DNA from: Lachnospiraceae bacterium UBA7179
Lineage (GTDB): Bacteria; Bacillota; Clostridia; Lachnospirales; Lachnospiraceae
Assembly (NCBI GenBank): GCA_002491195.1
Contig: DKVL01000052.1
Location: 36,663-100,662, forward strand
Direction of reading: 5' to 3'
Length of the DNA: 64,000 bases
Within the stretch, counting starts at the first letter, position 1. Each line of letters begins with the position of its first letter. Positions 35,377-44,220 of the stretch are shown here, piece after piece. The notes under the pieces were generated by a model that worked only from the letters and a program-made list of their open reading frames with translations, was not told the DNA's origin and did not search any database. The position numbers and the translations under genes were made by a program.

Positions 35377-36759
35377 ATGAGTACAAAAAGAAAGCTTATC
35401 ACGATAATTATCGGAATAGAGACAGTCATTATAGCTACACTGATCATATTCCTGTTTTATATCAACAGCGATACTGTCAGGATAAACCGCCAGCTGGAAC
35501 TGGCGCAGCGGTATCTGCTGGAAGAAGATTATGAGCGGGCGATTGCGGCATTTGAGATTGTCATTGAGATCGATCCTAAGAACGTGGACGCTTATCTCGG
35601 CTTGGCGGAGGCATATGTTTCAGCAGATGAGCTGGGAAATGCGGTCAGAACATTAGAGAAGGCCGCGAAACAGACAGATTCCGAAGAAGTCCTCGACATG
35701 CTCGAAATGCACACTGCCGAGATCGAACAGAGGCAGCTGGCGGCACAGAGGGCAGCAGAGGCTGCATCTGCGGTTGATACTGCCAATGCTGTGGAGACTA
35801 CAACTAATATACAATACACTACAACAGAGACATTGGCGCCAGAAACAGAAATAACTCTCAGAGGATTTATTGTACAGGATGGTGACCTGTATTACTATGA
35901 TGAGACAGGAAATCTTGTCACAGGATGGTTTGATAACAATAACAATCAATATTGTGCGAGAATTGATGGAAGACTCTACAAGGATGGCGAACACGAAATT
36001 GATGGTACAAGATACCTTTTTGACCAGGGTGGAGTATGTCTTGGGGAGATAGCGGCTGAGAAAAAACTGTTAAAGAAAAAAGAACTCTATTTGGCAGATG
36101 GAACATTGAAAGATTGTAGAATTTATAATTACGATAATCAAGGAAATTTGATTAAAGAAGAGCGGAAGACGTATAATGAATATATCCTCTATAGTTATGA
36201 CAATCAGGGAAATCTGATTAGAGGAGAGTACGTTGATTCAAGTGGAAATCAGTTATGGAACACAGATGTATATTATTATGACAGCCAAGGAAATATGGTT
36301 AGAAAAGAATACTTTGACTCAAGGTTTGAAACTCCAATTTTGCTGTATACTACGATTTGGAACTATGACAGTCAAGGAAATATGATTGAAAGTAAGACTT
36401 TTGAAGGCGATGAAAATGATGGGGTGGCGTTGTCAGACATCTGTAGTTATGATAATCAAGGAAATATAATAAGTAAGGAGCATCATGGTCAAGATGGTTC
36501 AAGGACTTACACAAATTATGATTACGACAATCAAGGAAATGTAATAAGAGTTGAAGAAGATCATTATCTTGGTTCGTATGAATCTCATTCTTATACGAAT
36601 TATAATTATAACAATCAAGGAAACATAATAAAAGAGGAAACCTATAATTTGGATGGAACATTGGAGTATTGTGCAATTTATGATAATGAAGGAAGTATCA
36701 TAAGAGAAGAATGGTATGAAGACAATGCCTTGTTTAGCTATACTGTTTATAGTTATTAG
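35377..36759 (+). CDS. TM-TPR family protein with YD-like repeats (copy 5)
   Basis: A 460-residue protein. Family N-terminus (1-120), then a segment resembling cell-wall-binding repeats (YYYDETGNLVTGWF, about 168-182), then about ten YDNQGNLIKEE-type repeats. The mixture of a choline-binding-like segment and YD-like repeats is unlike its neighbours. Predicted external. Confidence 0.78.
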   Translation: MSTKRKLITIIIGIETVIIATLIIFLFYINSDTVRINRQLELAQRYLLEEDYERAIAAFEIVIEIDPKNVDAYLGLAEAYVSADELGNAVRTLEKAAKQTDSEEVLDMLEMHTAEIEQRQLAAQRAAEAASAVDTANAVETTTNIQYTTTETLAPETEITLRGFIVQDGDLYYYDETGNLVTGWFDNNNNQYCARIDGRLYKDGEHEIDGTRYLFDQGGVCLGEIAAEKKLLKKKELYLADGTLKDCRIYNYDNQGNLIKEERKTYNEYILYSYDNQGNLIRGEYVDSSGNQLWNTDVYYYDSQGNMVRKEYFDSRFETPILLYTTIWNYDSQGNMIESKTFEGDENDGVALSDICSYDNQGNIISKEHHGQDGSRTYTNYDYDNQGNVIRVEEDHYLGSYESHSYTNYNYNNQGNIIKEETYNLDGTLEYCAIYDNEGSIIREEWYEDNALFSYTVYSY

Positions 36760-36875
36760 AGAATAAAAAGTAAGCTTAAAAATGAGTATCTATCTGCGAG
36801 GGTTTTCTGTCAGGATACCAACTTAATGTCAAAATAGAGTACAACAAACAAAACTACAATTAGGAGGAAATACAA

Positions 36876-38324
36876 ATGAAGTGTCCAAAATGTCAGCATG
36901 AAAACGTTGCAGAAGCAAAGTTTTGCAGTATCTGTGGCTGCAGATTGGAATCTGTGGCGTCAAGTCCTACGACTCAGAACCAGATCTGTTCCAAGTGCGG
37001 GGCAGCGATTCAGACCGGGGCAAAGTTCTGCACAAAGTGTGGAATGCCAGTTGGCACAAAGGTGGTGCAGCCAGAGGGAAAGACCATGATCTTGTACACG
37101 CCAGAGTCAAAAGGGGCAGATGACCGTACCATAGTTTTGCCCTCAACAGTACAGACGCCTTTGCCGCCAGTTATTCCCGTTCAGGATGATATTGTACCGC
37201 CTGCTGGCAGTCAGGACAAAAAGAAGGACAAACAATCCAATGTCGGTCTGATCATCGCCGCCGTGATATTAGGCGTAGCGGCCATTGCCGGGATTGTCAT
37301 CGCGCTTGTGTTTTTCCTGCCGCATGATACGGAGGTGCAAAAGAAATCCAGGAAAAGAGAGGAAACAGAGACGGAAATTGCATCAACAGAAGAGGATGCC
37401 AATGTCGATTCCATGCAGGAAATGTTGGAAAATGGACAATATACCGAACTGATCGATACATTGCTGGCGATAGACGATCTGGAATTCTATGGCGATGAGG
37501 AAACCATGCGCGAATATATGAGACAGGCTTTGGTGGGACATATGAACGCCGCAGTCAGCGAGGCGCTGGAGCTCGCTTATGCAGGTGATTTTGAAGGGGC
37601 ATTTGGCAAAATTGATGCAGAAACCGCATACAGGGACAGTCTCAAAGGACTGGGCAGGGTCTATCCCTTTACTGAGGAATCTACAGAACTGAATGCGGGA
37701 AGGGAGCAGATTACCAGCATCTATAGTAATTACGTATATGAAAATACGCAGTCCAGGGCGGAACAGAGAGATCTGCAAGGCATGGAAACGCTGCTTAGCC
37801 AGGCGGCAGGCAGATTATCAGAATCAGAGTATAACAGGATTTCCATTCAGGCGTATTATCTGTATGTCATCAAGATGGTGGATCAGATGCATGCAGATGG
37901 AAGAGACCATTATGTGATCATGGATTTTATTGACGATTATTTTGAGCAGACAAACTATCATGGATATATCATGGAGTTATGGGATAACCAGAATGCGGAG
38001 TCTGGCAGGGTAAATACATGGAAAACATCGATCACCCATGCGAATGCCGACGGATATCTGCTGCCAAACAGCGACGCAAGATATATTGACAGGAGCGAAC
38101 TAGCTGGTTTCTCGCAGTTTGAACTCTATCTCGCCAGGTGGGAAATGTATGCAAGACATAACAGGATCTTTGTGGACAACGCATTAAATACATATTTTTC
38201 AAAATACAGCTGGTATCATGGACAGGCTGATTTTATGACATTTGATGACAGCAGCCTGAATGAATATGAAAAGGGCAATATCAGGACGATTATTGAATAC
38301 GAGAAATCATGCGGTTACAGGTGA
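36876..38324 (+). CDS. Zinc-ribbon membrane protein with YARHG domain
   Basis: A 482-residue protein with AGGAGG start. Two N-terminal zinc ribbons (CPKCQ...CSICG, CSKCG...CTKCG), a linker, one membrane segment (about 125-150), an acidic helical outer region and a C-terminal YARHG domain (about 405-482: ARHNRIF, YFSKYSWY). Its outer part resembles that of the pseudokinase at 10200, so they may share a role at the membrane. Confidence 0.82.
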   Translation: MKCPKCQHENVAEAKFCSICGCRLESVASSPTTQNQICSKCGAAIQTGAKFCTKCGMPVGTKVVQPEGKTMILYTPESKGADDRTIVLPSTVQTPLPPVIPVQDDIVPPAGSQDKKKDKQSNVGLIIAAVILGVAAIAGIVIALVFFLPHDTEVQKKSRKREETETEIASTEEDANVDSMQEMLENGQYTELIDTLLAIDDLEFYGDEETMREYMRQALVGHMNAAVSEALELAYAGDFEGAFGKIDAETAYRDSLKGLGRVYPFTEESTELNAGREQITSIYSNYVYENTQSRAEQRDLQGMETLLSQAAGRLSESEYNRISIQAYYLYVIKMVDQMHADGRDHYVIMDFIDDYFEQTNYHGYIMELWDNQNAESGRVNTWKTSITHANADGYLLPNSDARYIDRSELAGFSQFELYLARWEMYARHNRIFVDNALNTYFSKYSWYHGQADFMTFDDSSLNEYEKGNIRTIIEYEKSCGYR

Positions 38325-38384
38325 TTCCGGCTTTGGCAGGAGTTATTATGATCGTAGTTCATAGAATTGCAGGAGAATATGGAA

Positions 38385-39590
38385 ATGAAAAAAAGAATGA
38401 TCATAATGATTATCGGAATAGAGGCAGTTATCATAGCTGCGGTGATCGTGCTTTTATTATATATTAACAGCGACACTGTCAGGATAAACCACCAGCTGGA
38501 ACTGGCGCAGCGGTACCTGCTGGAGGAAGATTATGAGCAGGCGATTGCGGCGTTTGAGATAATCATTGAGATCGATCCTAAGAATGTGGACGCGTATCTT
38601 GGTCTGGCGGAGGCATATGTTTCAGCAGATGAACTGGGAAATGCGATCAGAACATTGGAGAAAGCTGCAGAGCAGACTGACTCCGAAGAAGTCCTTGATA
38701 TGCTCGAAATCTATACCGCCGAGATCGAACAGAGGCAGTTGGCAGCGCAGAAAGCGGCCGATATTGGCAGTACTGCAGAGGTTGCAGCCAGCATGGAGCG
38801 CGCTGCAGCAGAAACACCAGAATCGGAAACGGAAATTGCGTCCCATGGATATGAGGTTGATGATACCTTTCAGGTCTATAAGGATTTTCTGCTCAATACA
38901 GAAATTGATCAAGGAAGTGATTTCCCTATCTGGGGATATTATCTGTTTGACATGAATTTTGATGGAATCCCGGAGCTTGGTGTGCTCCATCATTCTGGCG
39001 GTTCCATGGGCGGATATTTTACGTTTTATCGATATGATGGTCAAAAAATTATTCCCGCTGTGCTGGACAAAGACGGAAATCCAGTACAGGTATCAAATTA
39101 CACACAGATTCTTGCCGACCATGACTCTGGAAAAGTATATTTTCTGAAAGAAATGTATCTCTTAAGAGGAAATGAAAACGGCACGTATGGATATATCAGG
39201 GAAATAACAAATGAAAACGGTATTTTGCATTGCAATAATCTGTTAAAACTAGAAGTTGCTTGCGACTTCGATGCGGAAATAGCTTATGAAATACAGCATG
39301 ATCGGGAAGATGATTTTTTGTCTGACAAGTTAGCCGCGGAGTATTTGGTCACAGAGTCTTATGCTGGCGGAGCGTGGGAGCAAATACTTCCAGAGGAATA
39401 TCTGGCACGGAAAAGGGAAATGATCCCGGAAGAAAATTCATTTGTGGACATTCGCAACACAGATGCATATGTTTTATTATGCGATTCTGTGTATGAGTTG
39501 ATGGACGACGATTGGAATTTTCATAATCGACGAATGACAGAAGAGGAAATTGACACATTATTTGAAAAATTTTATGCGGAGAAACAGTGA
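38385..39590 (+). CDS. TM-TPR family protein (copy 6), unique C-terminal domain
   Basis: A 401-residue protein starting at 38385 (AGGAG nine bases upstream). Family anchor and TPR region, then a C-terminal domain of about 250 residues beginning near YKDFLLNTEI that I do not recognise (DMNFDGIPELGV looks like a calcium-loop-like or immunity-type start). No effector-tail scar precedes it, unlike copies 3-5. Confidence 0.75.
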   Translation: MKKRMIIMIIGIEAVIIAAVIVLLLYINSDTVRINHQLELAQRYLLEEDYEQAIAAFEIIIEIDPKNVDAYLGLAEAYVSADELGNAIRTLEKAAEQTDSEEVLDMLEIYTAEIEQRQLAAQKAADIGSTAEVAASMERAAAETPESETEIASHGYEVDDTFQVYKDFLLNTEIDQGSDFPIWGYYLFDMNFDGIPELGVLHHSGGSMGGYFTFYRYDGQKIIPAVLDKDGNPVQVSNYTQILADHDSGKVYFLKEMYLLRGNENGTYGYIREITNENGILHCNNLLKLEVACDFDAEIAYEIQHDREDDFLSDKLAAEYLVTESYAGGAWEQILPEEYLARKREMIPEENSFVDIRNTDAYVLLCDSVYELMDDDWNFHNRRMTEEEIDTLFEKFYAEKQ

Positions 39591-39765
39591 TATTGAAACC
39601 GAAAAGATTTTCTAAATTTGCAGTTCCATTCATTCTTATGTTGTGAAAAAAGCTAGAAAGCAATTCATTCCAAACAGGGGAAAGTGTTCTTTGCATGAAG
39701 TGCATAAACCGTCCAAGGAAAAAGATTAGAAAATATGGTTTTACATTTAAGGGAAAAGAGTGCCT

Positions 39766-39790
39766 GATTGGATAAATATTGTCTCATAAT
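39766..39790 (+). repeat. 25-bp direct repeat left of the chemoreceptor gene
   Basis: GATTGGATAAATATT followed by GTCTCATAAT. It matches 41909-41933 at 21 of 25 positions, so the two copies bracket the chemoreceptor gene. The rest of the gap 39591-39903 holds only the promoter at 39834. Confidence 0.45.
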
Positions 39791-39833
39791 TTGATGTGAT
39801 ATTCGACACACGTTAAAATGTCTAATAATTTTG

Positions 39834-39862
39834 TTGGAAGTGACGGTAAATAATGGTATAAT
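39834..39862 (+). promoter_or_regulatory. Sigma-A-type promoter for the chemoreceptor
   Basis: -35 TTGGAA (39834-39839), 17-base spacer, -10 TATAAT (39857-39862), 41 bases before the GTG start at 39904. Confidence 0.6.
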
Positions 39863-39903
39863 AGGAACGTAATCACAAAAAATGTGCGAAAGAAGGGAAA
39901 AAT

Positions 39904-41598
39904 GTGTTAGAAAATCTAAATATTTCAGAGCGGCTTGGAAAATCCTATATAATTGTGACACTGATGACAGGTGCGGCGGCAGTTGTCGGGGTGATTGTCC
40001 TGATTATCATGGCCAATCAGTATTCGAGGGCATTGGTCCAGTACGGATTCTCGCAGGGGGATATCGGGAGGGCGATGGAATGTCTCTCGGATACCAGGTC
40101 GTCAACAAGGGCGGCGATAGGGTATAGTGACGAGCAGATGATCCGGAAATCGATTGTTTCCCATGATGAGAGTAAAGAAGAGTGCAGGCAATTTTTGGAG
40201 GCGATGAAAGCAACGCTCACGACCAAAACCGAAGAAGAAATGTATGAAGCAGTGATAAAAAGCGTCAATGCCTACTGGGAAATCGATGAGCAGGTGATTT
40301 CACTGGGGGCTACCACAGAGGCAGAGGCATCGAAACAGGCACAGACTCTGGCCATAGAGAAGCTTGGGGTCGCTTACGAGGCTGCCGATGAAGCTCTGGA
40401 GGCTCTGATGGACCGGAATGTGACACAGGGCAATTCGCTCTCGAAGACCCTTTCGACACTCAGCGTGGTATTTACGGTTCTGATCATTATCGTGATCGTG
40501 GCGGCGGTGGTTTATGCGCTGAACCTTGGGAAGAAGATCGCAAGGGGAATTGTGCAGCCGATGGATGCGTTGATCGAACGGTTCAGGACATTTGCAAACG
40601 GCGATCTGTCCGCACCGTTTCCGGAAGTGAAATCACAGGATGAAATCGCGGAGATGATTCGCGAGGCCGGTGATATGGCTTCTGTGCTAAATACCATTAT
40701 CAATGATGCGGGTATGGTTCTGGGTGAGATGGCATCGGGAAATTACGCGGTGAAATCCCAGGCAAGGGACAGGTACACGGGGGATTTTGAGCGGCTTTAT
40801 GATTCCATGCGGCAGATGCGCGACCAGATGACAGCGACGCTAAATTCCATCAGTGAGGCGTCCGAGCAGGTATCCGCAGGCGCCGAAAATCTTTCCGATG
40901 CTTCACAGAGTCTTGCGGAGGGTGCCACGGACCAGGCCGGTTCTGTTGAGGAAATCCAGGCAACCATTACGTCGATCACGGAGAACATACAGATATTTGC
41001 CAATGCGGCGAGCGGTTCGTATGAACAGGCGAAAATATATGCGGAAGAGGCGGTCGGCAGCCGGTCTGAGATGAATGCGATGGTGGATACGATGAACCGC
41101 ATCAATGAGACTTCAAGAAGAATAGAAAACATTATTTCCGAGATCGAGGATATTGCGTCACAGACCAATCTTTTGTCACTGAATGCTTCAATAGAGGCGG
41201 CGAGGGCGGGTGAGGCCGGAAGAGGGTTCTCTGTCGTGGCAGACCAGATTCGTCAGCTTGCAGAGCAGAGTACGCGCTCCGCAGTCGATACAAGGGAACT
41301 GATAGAGGGCTCGCTCAAGGAAATTGTCGAGGGAAACAAGGCGGCAGGAAAAGTGGCGGAGTCTATTGAGAAGGTAGTGGACGGAATTCAGCAGATTGCG
41401 GAAGCAGCCAAAGGGGCAAGCGCAATGGCAGCGGAGCAGGCGAAGGCGATGGTACAGGCGGAGCAGGGAATCAACCAGGTTTCAGAGATCGTGCAGTCCA
41501 ATTCGGCGACTGCGCAGGAATGTTCCGCTACAAGTGAAGAGCTTTCGGCCCAGGCTGTCACGCTGAATGAGCTGATCAGCCAGTTTGTTCTTTCGTAG
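39904..41598 (+). CDS. Methyl-accepting chemotaxis protein
   Basis: A 564-residue receptor with a GTG start after AGAAGGG (the ATG two bases earlier runs into a stop). Two membrane segments (about 13-37 and 178-202) flank a 140-residue helical sensor of the four-helix-bundle type. A HAMP domain follows (about 205-260) and a full signalling domain to the end, including the hairpin region (EDIASQTNLLSLNASIEAA). It binds CheA/CheW in the cytoplasm in known systems. It stands alone, with its own promoter and bracketed by 25-bp repeats. Confidence 0.93.
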   Translation: MLENLNISERLGKSYIIVTLMTGAAAVVGVIVLIIMANQYSRALVQYGFSQGDIGRAMECLSDTRSSTRAAIGYSDEQMIRKSIVSHDESKEECRQFLEAMKATLTTKTEEEMYEAVIKSVNAYWEIDEQVISLGATTEAEASKQAQTLAIEKLGVAYEAADEALEALMDRNVTQGNSLSKTLSTLSVVFTVLIIIVIVAAVVYALNLGKKIARGIVQPMDALIERFRTFANGDLSAPFPEVKSQDEIAEMIREAGDMASVLNTIINDAGMVLGEMASGNYAVKSQARDRYTGDFERLYDSMRQMRDQMTATLNSISEASEQVSAGAENLSDASQSLAEGATDQAGSVEEIQATITSITENIQIFANAASGSYEQAKIYAEEAVGSRSEMNAMVDTMNRINETSRRIENIISEIEDIASQTNLLSLNASIEAARAGEAGRGFSVVADQIRQLAEQSTRSAVDTRELIEGSLKEIVEGNKAAGKVAESIEKVVDGIQQIAEAAKGASAMAAEQAKAMVQAEQGINQVSEIVQSNSATAQECSATSEELSAQAVTLNELISQFVLS

Positions 41599-41623
41599 AC
41601 AGCAGATGGGTTATGCCGATTCA

Positions 41624-41663
41624 TATCGCCTCTTAGGGGAGACTGTCCCCCTAAGAGGCGATA
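41624..41663 (+). other. 16-bp perfect hairpin after the chemoreceptor
   Basis: Arms 41624-41639 and 41648-41663 are perfect complements with an 8-base loop. No T-run follows on either strand, so it is a weak candidate as a classical terminator but may end transcription or protect the mRNA end. It lies 26 bases after the stop. Confidence 0.6.
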
Positions 41664-41664
41664 C

Positions 41665-41793
41665 ATGGATTACCTGACGACAAACCAGGCAACAGACCAT
41701 GGGTTTGGGCTGGGACTGATGGTTGAACTTGCCGGAATGTTTGAGATCACATCCAATAGGAAAGCGGATTTGGCCGTTATGATGTTATGCTGA
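41665..41793 (+). pseudogene. Possible gene fragment (42 codons)
   Basis: A short frame without a ribosome binding site. The frame continues in another register to about 41930 (NAHSQIDEKLYDTKLI). It looks like a decayed gene of unknown family in the 474-base gap 41599-42072. Low certainty. Confidence 0.25.
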
Positions 41794-41908
41794 CACCCAC
41801 AAACAGGGAAAAAGACATCTGGCGCAGACTGTTGCGAATGCCCATTCCCAGATTGATGAAAAGTTGTATGATACCAAACTGATCGCAAATGGGGTTTTCC
41901 CCGGAGCA

Positions 41909-41933
41909 GATTGGATAAATATTATCTTACGAT
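41909..41933 (+). repeat. 25-bp direct repeat right of the chemoreceptor gene
   Basis: Partner of 39766-39790, 21 of 25 bases the same. Confidence 0.45.
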
Positions 41934-41989
41934 TCTCGAAATGGAAACCATGCGCGGTGTTTTTTCATTTTTTTTTTACTTTTATGCGC

Positions 41990-42018
41990 TTGTGATGTGC
42001 CGGAATTTACAGTATAAT
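41990..42018 (+). promoter_or_regulatory. Promoter for citrate synthase
   Basis: -35 TTGTGA (41990-41995), 17-base spacer, -10 TATAAT (42013-42018), 54 bases before the ATG at 42073. Confidence 0.65.
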
Positions 42019-42072
42019 ATGAAATGAGATATTATAAAAATGAGAAAATTAAAGTAAGAAAGGGTGTTGTAA

Positions 42073-43491
42073 ATGGGATTAAAGAGTGACGAGAGTATCA
42101 AGGAGTTTACGCATAAATATTCAAAAGTATGTGTAGACAACAACGCCATTGATCCAGATTTGTTTGATGAATACGGCGTAAAGAGAGGTCTGCGTGACAA
42201 GAATGGGAAAGGAGTGCTTTCCGGGCTTACCAATATCTCACTGATCAAATCATCAGAGGAGATCGACGGAAAGAGCGTTCCCTGTGACGGACAGTTATAC
42301 TACAGAGGTTATAATATTTTTGATCTGGTAAGAGGTTTTCAGAGTGAAGACCGGTTTGGTTTTGATGAGTGTGCATATCTGTTGTTGTTTGGAAATCTTC
42401 CAAATAAGGATCAGTTGATGGAATTTAAGAAGACACTGGGATACAGTATGACGCTTCCCACGAATTTCGTGAGGGATGTCATCATGAAGGCACCGAGCCA
42501 TGATATTATGAACTCGCTGACGAAGAGCGTGCTGACACTCGCGTCATATGACGACAGTGTGACAGATATGTCACTGGATAACGTGCTCCGACAGAGCCTG
42601 ATGTTGATCAGTGTATTTCCGATGCTTTCCGTATATGGATATCATGCATACAATCATTACGAGTGCGATGAGAGCCTGTATATACATAGACCGGATCCAA
42701 GACTTTCTACTGCGGAGAATCTGCTCAGAATGTTGAGACCGGATATGTCTTACACGCCGACGGAGGCAAAGGTTCTGGATGCGGCGCTTGTGCTGCACAT
42801 GGAGCATGGCGGCGGAAATAATTCTACATTTACAACCAGAGTTGTCACCAGTGCAGGTTCAGACACATATTCTGTCATTGCGGCGGCACTTTCCTCGCTG
42901 AAAGGACCAAAGCATGGCGGGGCAAACATCAAGGTTGTGCAGATGATGGAGGATCTGCGGAGAAATGTGGACGACACGACGGATGAAGACCAGGTGCGCC
43001 AGTATCTGTACCGGCTGTTGAACAAGGAGGCTTTTGACAGGAGCGGTCTGATTTATGGTATGGGACATGCAGTTTATTCGATTTCTGATCCAAGGGCAAA
43101 GGTTTTTAAGTCCTTTGTGGAGAAACTTGCCAACGAGAAGAAGCACCACAAAGATTTTGAATTGTATTCTATGATCGAGCGGCTGGCGCCGGAGGTTATT
43201 GCAGAGAAGTGCAGGATTTATAAGGGTGTCAGCGCAAATGTCGATTTCTACAGTGGATTTGTGTACAGTATGCTTGATATTCCGATGGAGCTGTTTACAC
43301 CGATCTTTGCGATTGCACGTATTGTCGGCTGGAGTGCGCACCGTATGGAAGAGTTGATCAATGTCGACAAGATTATCAGACCAGCATACAAGAGTATCGC
43401 GGTTCTGAGACCATATGAGACGCTCAAGGACAGGTCAACACCCAAATTGGATGGCCAGGACAAAAAGGTATATAAACTTCCTATGAACTAA
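42073..43491 (+). CDS. gltA: Citrate synthase
   Basis: A 472-residue protein of the citrate/2-methylcitrate synthase family, which joins acetyl-CoA and oxaloacetate to make citrate. Visible family motifs: LYYRGYNIFDLV (about 78-90), the active-site region MEHGGGNNSTF and KGPKHGGAN, GMGHAVYSISDPR with the second His, and VDFYSGF with the catalytic Asp. The long N-terminal region is typical of Clostridia. It has its own promoter and stands alone; in anaerobes it feeds glutamate synthesis. Confidence 0.93.
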   Translation: MGLKSDESIKEFTHKYSKVCVDNNAIDPDLFDEYGVKRGLRDKNGKGVLSGLTNISLIKSSEEIDGKSVPCDGQLYYRGYNIFDLVRGFQSEDRFGFDECAYLLLFGNLPNKDQLMEFKKTLGYSMTLPTNFVRDVIMKAPSHDIMNSLTKSVLTLASYDDSVTDMSLDNVLRQSLMLISVFPMLSVYGYHAYNHYECDESLYIHRPDPRLSTAENLLRMLRPDMSYTPTEAKVLDAALVLHMEHGGGNNSTFTTRVVTSAGSDTYSVIAAALSSLKGPKHGGANIKVVQMMEDLRRNVDDTTDEDQVRQYLYRLLNKEAFDRSGLIYGMGHAVYSISDPRAKVFKSFVEKLANEKKHHKDFELYSMIERLAPEVIAEKCRIYKGVSANVDFYSGFVYSMLDIPMELFTPIFAIARIVGWSAHRMEELINVDKIIRPAYKSIAVLRPYETLKDRSTPKLDGQDKKVYKLPMN

Positions 43492-43515
43492 AAGGAAAAA
43501 AAATCTAAAAAGATA

Positions 43516-43544
43516 TTGCTTTTTGTAAGGTGTGGTGTTAGAAT
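43516..43544 (+). promoter_or_regulatory. Promoter upstream of the rimP-nusA operon
   Basis: -35 TTGCTT (43516-43521), 17-base spacer, -10 TAGAAT (43539-43544). A hairpin follows at 43573, then a 120-base leader to rimP. Confidence 0.5.
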
Positions 43545-43572
43545 AGATATAAGTTAAATGATGCTAGATGAT

Positions 43573-43600
43573 AAAGAGTGGACTTGCGAGTCCACTCTTT
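43573..43600 (+). terminator. Hairpin between gltA and rimP
   Basis: Arms AAAGAGTGGACT (43573-43584) and AGTCCACTCTTT (43589-43600), perfect, loop TGCG, ending in CTTTCTATAT. It may end gltA transcripts; since a promoter lies just upstream it could also attenuate the rimP operon. Confidence 0.65.
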
Positions 43601-43722
43601 CTATATGTCATATGTACACAACGATATATGCCATTACATGACGCATCGAAGATACGCGAGTAGGTTAGAAGAGTGTTTTCCTGCTCAAGGAATGATCTTA
43701 ATATTTGACAAGAGGTGGAGGA

Positions 43723-44199
43723 ATGGCGAAAAAGGATTCGTATGAAGCACGCACAGAGGCACTGCTTGGGCCAATTGTGGCGGCAAACGGCTGCGAGATA
43801 TATGATGTTGAGTATGTGAAAGAAGGGAGCGACTGGTATCTGAGGGCTTATATCGACAAACCGGAGGGCGTGAACATTGTTGACTGTGAGAATGTCAGCC
43901 GTGCTTTATCGGAAAAGCTTGACGAGGAGGATTTTATAGCGGAGGCCTATATATTGGAAGTGTCCAGTCCAGGACTTGGCCGGGCGCTCAGAAAGGATAG
44001 ACATTTGGAGAAGAGCCTTGGCGAGGAGGTAGAGGTGAAAACCTACAAGCCGATTGGGCGGCAAAAGGAGTTTATTGGTATTCTCAAAGCATTTGACAAG
44101 GATACTGTCATAATAGAAACAGAAAATAATTCAGAGACAAAGGATATGGTCTTTGCCAGATCTGATATAGCGATTATCAGATTGACACTGGATTTTTAG
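43723..44199 (+). CDS. rimP: Ribosome maturation factor RimP
   Basis: A 158-residue protein (start at 43723 after GGTGGAGG). RimP assists 30S subunit maturation. Matching features: GCEIYDVEYVKEGSDWYLR, the N-terminal domain strand, and LEVSSPGLGRAL, the family signature, then the SH3-like C-terminal domain. First gene of the standard rimP-nusA-ylxR-ylxQ-infB-rbfA cluster. Confidence 0.95.
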   Translation: MAKKDSYEARTEALLGPIVAANGCEIYDVEYVKEGSDWYLRAYIDKPEGVNIVDCENVSRALSEKLDEEDFIAEAYILEVSSPGLGRALRKDRHLEKSLGEEVEVKTYKPIGRQKEFIGILKAFDKDTVIIETENNSETKDMVFARSDIAIIRLTLDF

Positions 44200-44220
44200 T
44201 TTTAGGAGGGTAAAGGAAAA

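Noticed and set aside
41624..41663. Classical rho-independent terminator after the chemoreceptor
   Set aside because: The hairpin is perfect but has no T-run on either strand, so it is listed only as a hairpin.
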